From: Eubacterium sp.
GTDB lineage: Bacteria; Bacillota; Clostridia; Oscillospirales; Acutalibacteraceae
Length of the DNA stretch: 9,428 nucleotides
NCBI GenBank assembly: GCA_029050995.1
Contig: JAIDLO010000030.1
Location: 1-9,428 of the forward strand
Direction: 5' to 3'
Within the stretch, counting starts at the first letter, position 1. Each line of letters begins with the position of its first letter. Below the pieces are notes generated by a model that saw only the letters and a program-made list of their open reading frames with translations, searched no databases and was not told the DNA's origin. Positions 5,980 to 9,428 of this stretch are shown one piece after another. A program made the translations under genes and the position numbers.

Positions 5980-6000
5980 TATACCGTTTAAATCGGTATA
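5980..6000. promoter_or_regulatory. Inverted repeat at the transcription start of the 118-aa gene, candidate operator
   Basis: TATACCG (5980-5986), seven bases TTTAAAT, then CGGTATA (5994-6000): perfect 7-bp arms with an almost symmetric centre. It begins 5 nt downstream of the -10 box, so it covers the predicted start site and first 20 transcribed bases. A dimeric repressor site is the natural reading. A hairpin at the 5' end of the mRNA is the alternative. No regulator gene is in the window. Confidence 0.5.
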
Positions 6001-6005
6001 AATTC

Positions 6006-6034
6006 ATTATAGTGTATTTTATAAATGCAGTCAA
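6006..6034 (-). promoter_or_regulatory. Strong sigma-A-type promoter of the 118-aa membrane protein gene
   Basis: TTGACT (6029-6034), 17 nt, TATAAT (6006-6011) on the minus strand, one base from full consensus and the best promoter in the window. The transcription start is predicted near 5999, about 40 nt ahead of the ribosome site. It lies in the gap between the two paralogues, so the shorter one is expressed independently of the sialidase unit. Confidence 0.82.
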
Positions 6035-6070
6035 TAGGTTATTAAAATCAATCTCTTCATTTAATAGTGG

Positions 6071-6571
6071 TTAGATACCATAAAACATAATTGAGCTTAA
6101 CATAAAAAACCAAAAAATGAAAAAGATAATACCTAAGACAACAGAAAGAATAACACTGCATAATGCTGCCTTTCCGCAAGCTGTAGCTTTGATTGGTGTT
6201 TCATCCTTTAATGTTATGTAAAGAATTAATCCAATAAGCGGCACGAAGAAAGAAGCAATCATAAGCCATATGTTTTTCTCATCCCTAACAGGCGGTCTGT
6301 AAGGATATGGCTGATAGGGTGGCTGGTATGGCTGATAGGGATTCTGACCATATGGCGGCTGCTGATAATTCGGTTGCTGATATGGGTTCTGTCCATAGGG
6401 ATTTTGCTGATACGGATTTTGTCCATAAGTATTCTGCTGATAAGGATTTTGCTGGTAAGGGTTCTGCCCGTATGGTGCTTGCTGTCCCTGTGGTTGTTGA
6501 TATTGTGTCTGCTGATTTTGGTTTCCGTTAAACTGCTGATTAGTCTGCTGTTCAAAATTATTGTTTTCCAT
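6071..6571 (-). CDS. Membrane protein with Q/N-P-Y pentapeptide repeats, paralogue of the 118-aa protein
   Basis: 166 residues. The N-terminal 1-95 is almost entirely N, Q, P, Y and G, with six consecutive pentads of NPYQQ/NPYGQ type at 37-66 and looser PYQP units to about 91. TM1 follows at about 101-121 (IWLMIASFFVPLIGLILYIT) and TM2 at about 134-160. The loop KDETPIKATACGKAAL is nearly the same as KDQTPIKAKGCGKAAL in the 118-residue paralogue, and both proteins begin MENNNFE. There is no signal peptide; the tail is probably cytoplasmic or disordered, but topology is not proven. Function unknown. Start ATG 6569-6571 has GAGGAA at 6578-6583 spaced 6 nt, and this ribosome site begins 3 nt after the sialidase stop, so the gene is very likely cotranscribed and perhaps translationally coupled. 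No clear terminator follows. Confidence 0.85.
   Translation of the reverse strand: MENNNFEQQTNQQFNGNQNQQTQYQQPQGQQAPYGQNPYQQNPYQQNTYGQNPYQQNPYGQNPYQQPNYQQPPYGQNPYQPYQPPYQPYPYRPPVRDEKNIWLMIASFFVPLIGLILYITLKDETPIKATACGKAALCSVILSVVLGIIFFIFWFFMLSSIMFYGI
6374..6463 (-). repeat. Six tandem 15-bp repeats encoding NPYQQ / NPYGQ pentads
   Basis: Residues 37-66 of the 166-residue protein are encoded by six in-frame 15-bp units that differ mainly at single bases, such as AACCCTTACCAGC against AATCCGTATCAGC. The unit length is a multiple of three, so gain or loss of copies keeps the frame. Related but more diverged units flank the array on both sides. Confidence 0.85.
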
Positions 6572-6586
6572 ATTCTGTTCCTCTTT

Positions 6587-7927
6587 TTATTTTATAAGTT
6601 CATTTATACTAAATGTTTCAAATAAAAGATAGCTGCTCGGCTCTGCCTCATACAGAACGCCGATTATGTTTTCGTCAATCTGTGTCAGGCAGGAATAAGC
6701 GAAAAAGCCGTCTTTTATTCGGATTGTTTTAAACCATTCAATCCTTGAATATGTGCCTTTTTCTTTGATAAGTTTACCAACTGAAAGCTCGCCGTCTGCT
6801 CTTGCTTTCGGTCCTGTATGTGTGCTGAAAACATATTCGCCGATTGCCAGCACACTTTTCTGGCATTTAACGGCTGTAAGGTTTGTTTTTTTATGCTTTT
6901 TCCATGTTGTGCCGTTGTCTTTGGAAATTGTAACAGGCGTTTTGCCCGGCCTTTTCTGCCTGCCGAAGCCGAGTATCGTTCCGTCGGGTGCTTCAAGCAT
7001 TTGCCATTCGTCAATGTTTTTGGAATACGGCTGTACGTTTGTTCTCTGCCAGGTTTCGCCGTTGTCGTCACTGTAAATGGTAACGGTAGATTTTCGGTCA
7101 ACATAAAGCGGCATAATAATTCTGCCTGTTTTTGTTGTTATGCCGATTCCGGGTGCAATGCCGATAAATGTGCCATCACTTTTTTTCAGAATCATATGTG
7201 TAATATCTTTAGGCTTGCTCCATGTTTTGCCGTTGTCACTGCTTCTCAGCATATAAACATAGCTTCGTTTCGGTGCAGTAAGCGGTGCGCCGAAGGTTAA
7301 CGGAACCTTAGCTTCGTTTATACCCTCGCTTCCGTAAAGAAAGATATTACCCAAGTATTCTTCGTTTTCATATAATGAACCTAATCCCTCAACTCTGAAA
7401 TCGGTCGGCTTTTTGTTCTGATCAAGAACAGTTCCGTCCTTTTGGATGTAGTAGGGAATATTGGTTTTGCTGTAAATTACAGGAAGCATTTCGCCGTTCA
7501 TCTCTGCATACGGTGCTTTACGCTTGTCAAGAATACTTCTTTTGTGAAGTCCTTTACATTCAGGCCAGAAATCAACAAGCATAATAATATCGCCGTTTGG
7601 CGCAATTGCCATGCACGGATCAATAAAAAATCCCGAGCCGTAGCAGTCATCTGCAATCTTTGTTTCTCTTGCAGGGGGAGAAGCAATGGTTTCAAGCTTG
7701 CTCCATGTTTTGCCGCCGTCCTCGCTCCTGCGGATTGCGATTTCGATATAGCCCCAGTCTGCACCGGTTGAGGCACGGTCTATTGCGGCAATCAATGTGC
7801 CGTTCGCATTAATAAGGCTTGGAATTCTGAAAGCAATACCGCCGTTTTCCTCATTGCTGTATTTCGTTAGTTCTTCTTTAAGATAGTGGGGATGATTTCC
7901 GCAGAATAAAACCTGTTGATTGCCCAT
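6587..7927 (-). CDS. Exo-alpha-sialidase (neuraminidase), GH33 family, no signal peptide
   Basis: A 446-residue six-bladed beta-propeller sialidase that releases terminal sialic acid from glycans. Family marks: FRIP at 33-36 with R34 of the arginine triad; candidate acid/base D57 in RASTGADWG; four Asp boxes SxDxGxTW at 68-75, 229-236, 286-293 and 335-342; the glutamate E307 in DEWQMLEAPDG; and the nucleophile Y411 in AYSCLTQID, followed by GVLYEAE. The other two triad arginines cannot be assigned with confidence. An insertion between Asp boxes 1 and 2 (about 95-215) resembles the extra domain of some bacterial sialidases. The N terminus MGNQQVLFCGNHPHY has no signal peptide, and an in-frame TGA four codons upstream of the ATG rules out a hidden one. 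Start ATG 7925-7927 has GAGG spaced 7 nt. Its own promoter lies at 7962-7990. No sialic acid transport or catabolism genes are in the window. Confidence 0.92.
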   Translation of the reverse strand: MGNQQVLFCGNHPHYLKEELTKYSNEENGGIAFRIPSLINANGTLIAAIDRASTGADWGYIEIAIRRSEDGGKTWSKLETIASPPARETKIADDCYGSGFFIDPCMAIAPNGDIIMLVDFWPECKGLHKRSILDKRKAPYAEMNGEMLPVIYSKTNIPYYIQKDGTVLDQNKKPTDFRVEGLGSLYENEEYLGNIFLYGSEGINEAKVPLTFGAPLTAPKRSYVYMLRSSDNGKTWSKPKDITHMILKKSDGTFIGIAPGIGITTKTGRIIMPLYVDRKSTVTIYSDDNGETWQRTNVQPYSKNIDEWQMLEAPDGTILGFGRQKRPGKTPVTISKDNGTTWKKHKKTNLTAVKCQKSVLAIGEYVFSTHTGPKARADGELSVGKLIKEKGTYSRIEWFKTIRIKDGFFAYSCLTQIDENIIGVLYEAEPSSYLLFETFSINELIK

Positions 7928-7961
7928 AGCAAAACCTCATTTTCATTTTAGTAACAAATTA

Positions 7962-7990
7962 AATATACCATATTTTTTACAAAATGTGAA
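7962..7990 (-). promoter_or_regulatory. Sigma-A-type promoter for the sialidase unit
   Basis: TTCACA (7985-7990), 17 nt, TATATT (7962-7967) on the minus strand; each box matches consensus at five of six positions. The start is predicted near 7955, about 17 nt ahead of the ribosome site. It is back-to-back with the alcohol dehydrogenase promoter, leaving about 17 bp between the two -35 boxes. Confidence 0.6.
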
Positions 7991-8007
7991 TATATTATAT
8001 AAATCTA

Positions 8008-8036
8008 TTGCAAAAATCAGGTTTTTTTAGTAAAAT
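8008..8036 (+). promoter_or_regulatory. Sigma-A-type promoter for the alcohol dehydrogenase
   Basis: TTGCAA (8008-8013), 17 nt, TAAAAT (8031-8036). The start is predicted near 8043, giving a short leader before AAAGGAGG at 8055-8062. I see no catabolite-repression (cre) or other known operator in the 139-bp divergent region. Confidence 0.6.
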
Positions 8037-8066
8037 GTATAAGAAATATATTTTAAAGGAGGATTT

Positions 8067-9275
8067 ATGATGCTTTGGGAATTAAAAAAATGCTATTACA
8101 GAGTTTATCAGACAGCTTTTAAAGTTGCTTCAAAGTTCCTTGATTGGTCCGAACCTCAGCTTCTTGAGGGTCAGGGCTCAGTTTTAAAGCTGCCTGAATT
8201 CGTAAAAAGCAAAGGCATAAATAAAGTTCTTGTTGTAACAGATAAGGGCCTTATGGGGCTTCATCTTCTTGATCCAATGTTTGAAAAGCTTACTGAAGTT
8301 GGCGTGGATTATGTTGTTTATGATGAAGTTCAGCCAAACCCAACAATTCCAAACATTGAGGCAGCTCGTGAAATGTATATTAAAAACGGCTGTCAGGGCT
8401 TTATTGCATTCGGCGGCGGCTCTCCTATGGACTGCGCAAAAGCAGCAGCAGCAAGAGTTGTTAAGCCAAATCAGACTGTCCGCAAAATGAGAGGATATCT
8501 TAAAGTACTTAAAAAATTACCACCGTTTTTTGCAGTTCCAACCACTGCAGGAACAGGCTCTGAAACAACAGTTGCTGCTGTTGTAACCGATCCTGAAACA
8601 CATGAGAAGAATGCAATCAATGATATCAGTCTTCGTCCAAGATATGCTGTGCTTGACCCGGCTTTAACCGTAGGTTTGCCACCTCATATCACATCAACAA
8701 CTGGTATGGATGCATTAACTCACGCTGTTGAGGCTTATATCGGAAGAAGCAACACGAAGCAGACAAGAGAGCAGGCTGAAAAAGCTACAAAGCTTATCTT
8801 TGATAATGTTGAAGAGGCTTATAAAAACGGTAAGAATTATGAAGCAAGAGCAAATATGCTGAAAGGCTCATATCTTGCAGGCTGTGCATTTACAAGAGCT
8901 TATGTAGGTTATGTTCATGCAATTGCGCATAATCTTGGCGGTCTTTATGGCACACCTCATGGCCTTGCAAATGCTGTTATTCTTCCATATGTGCTTGATT
9001 GGTACGGCGCTTCCATTTATCCGCAGCTTGCAAAGCTTGCTGATATTGTTGGTATTGATGGTGCAAACGAAGAGGATAAGGCGAAGAAGTTCATTGAAGC
9101 AATCAGAACGCTTAATGCGAATATGAATATTCCTTCAAGCTTTGATATGATTAAAGAAGATGATCTTCCAACGCTGATCGGCAGAGCACTTAAAGAGGGT
9201 AACCCTGGCTATCCTGTTCCAAGAATTATGAATTATTCTGATATGGAAAGTGTTGTCCGCAACTTTATGGCATAA
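8067..9275 (+). CDS. Iron-containing (group III) alcohol dehydrogenase
   Basis: A 402-residue NAD(P)-dependent alcohol/aldehyde oxidoreductase of the Fe-ADH family, likely cytoplasmic and active in fermentative redox balance; the substrate is not predictable. The nucleotide-binding domain carries GGGSPMDCAK (116-125) and PTTAGTGSE (158-166). The metal ligands are D215 and H219 in GMDALTHAVEAY, H284 in VHAIAH and H298 in GTPHG, matching the D/H/H/H set of E. coli FucO, so the metal site is complete. A basic, aromatic N-terminal helix (LWELKKCYYRVYQTAFKVA) precedes the usual core. Two adjacent ATGs are possible: 8067 is 4 nt from GGAGG and 8070 is 7 nt, so 8070 may be the true start, one residue shorter. 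It ends TAA-TAA and is followed by a terminator. It is a single-gene unit, divergent from the sialidase. Confidence 0.95.
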   Translation: MMLWELKKCYYRVYQTAFKVASKFLDWSEPQLLEGQGSVLKLPEFVKSKGINKVLVVTDKGLMGLHLLDPMFEKLTEVGVDYVVYDEVQPNPTIPNIEAAREMYIKNGCQGFIAFGGGSPMDCAKAAAARVVKPNQTVRKMRGYLKVLKKLPPFFAVPTTAGTGSETTVAAVVTDPETHEKNAINDISLRPRYAVLDPALTVGLPPHITSTTGMDALTHAVEAYIGRSNTKQTREQAEKATKLIFDNVEEAYKNGKNYEARANMLKGSYLAGCAFTRAYVGYVHAIAHNLGGLYGTPHGLANAVILPYVLDWYGASIYPQLAKLADIVGIDGANEEDKAKKFIEAIRTLNANMNIPSSFDMIKEDDLPTLIGRALKEGNPGYPVPRIMNYSDMESVVRNFMA

Positions 9276-9288
9276 TAAATATAAAATT

Positions 9289-9319
9289 TAAGCACACAGT
9301 GATTTTCACTGTGTGCTTA
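9289..9319. terminator. Rho-independent terminator between convergent genes
   Basis: AAGCACACAGTG (9290-9301) pairs perfectly with CACTGTGTGCTT (9307-9318) around a 5-nt loop, extended by a T-A pair. It begins 14 nt after the dehydrogenase stop. The tail TTATTATTGT is only moderately T-rich. On the minus strand it follows directly the stop of the right-edge gene, so it probably serves both. Confidence 0.85.
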
Positions 9320-9428
9320 TTATTGTCCGATATTGGATGCTTTGTTTTTTGCTTGACTTTGTAAATTATAAATATGCTCTCCTTCAAGACACCATTCAAC
9401 TTTAGTTAAAACACCAGTATTTTTTAGT
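9320..9428 (-). CDS. C-terminal end of an unrecognised minus-strand gene (partial)
   Basis: On the minus strand a frame open from the right edge reads 35 residues (LKNTGVLTKVEWCLEGEHIY continuing to ASNIGQ) and ends in two adjacent stops, TAA 9320-9322 and TAA 9317-9319. The composition is protein-like, and the stop abuts the shared terminator, as expected for a real gene end. The family is not recognisable from this fragment. Confidence 0.5.
   Translation of the reverse strand, partial: LKNTGVLTKVEWCLEGEHIYNLQSQAKNKASNIGQ

Noticed and set aside
6374..6463. CRISPR-like array
   Set aside because: The units are directly adjacent 15-bp coding repeats without spacers, inside an open reading frame.
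6307..6625. Repetitive plus-strand frames opposite the PYQQ repeats
   Set aside because: Their apparent repeats (MADRVAGMADRD, ILLIRILSI) are only the complement of the 15-bp coding array, and no ribosome site is present.
6818..7771. Plus-strand frames of 100-160 residues opposite the sialidase
   Set aside because: Low-quality cysteine- and phenylalanine-rich translations with no start signals; the sialidase on the other strand has complete motifs.
7985..8013. Loose dyad symmetry in the centre of the divergent promoter region
   Set aside because: The match is mostly A/T and comes from the two back-to-back -35 regions; no clean operator can be defined.

Overview
The window looks like chromosomal sequence from a low-GC Clostridia (Bacillota), most likely a gut commensal of the Ruminococcaceae/Oscillospiraceae type. 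The evidence is a pheS-pheT operon behind a T-box riboswitch, an IreB (UPF0297) gene, AT-rich sigma-A-type promoters, strong AAAGGAGG ribosome sites and a GH33 sialidase. No insertion sequence, phage gene, CRISPR array, tRNA or rRNA is visible.

Layout. Positions 1-230 (+) hold the 3' end of an unrecognised gene whose frame appears broken at a run of six A. A perfect palindromic terminator (233-264) separates it from a convergent class I SAM methyltransferase (247-1023, -). Next on the minus strand, in transcription order, is a two-gene unit with its own promoter: ireB (1407-1652), then a conserved-looking 97-residue hypothetical (1092-1385). Both have TTG starts, and a hairpin terminator follows. 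Upstream of these is phenylalanyl-tRNA synthetase: promoter 5501-5529, T-box leader 5216-5494 with a UUC specifier, pheS (4124-5173) and pheT (1742-4102).

Upstream of pheST lie two paralogous small membrane proteins (5587-5943 and 6071-6571). Each has a Pro/Tyr/Gln/Asn-rich low-complexity N-terminal half followed by a conserved two-helix membrane half. The longer one sits 15 nt behind a sialidase gene (6587-7927) and is probably cotranscribed with it. The shorter one has its own near-consensus promoter with a palindrome at the transcription start. A divergent promoter region (7928-8066) separates the sialidase from an iron-dependent alcohol dehydrogenase (8067-9275, +). That gene ends in a strong hairpin facing the tail of another minus-strand gene (9320-9428).

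How the parts relate. pheST is housekeeping and controlled by tRNA-Phe charging. ireB belongs to cell-envelope stress signalling through Ser/Thr kinases in relatives, and here it is not in its usual alaS-ireB-ruvX neighbourhood. The sialidase plus glutamine-rich membrane protein unit is the least ordinary part of the window. The sialidase has complete family motifs but no signal peptide, and no sialic-acid catabolic genes are in view. No clearly new defence or mobile system is visible.
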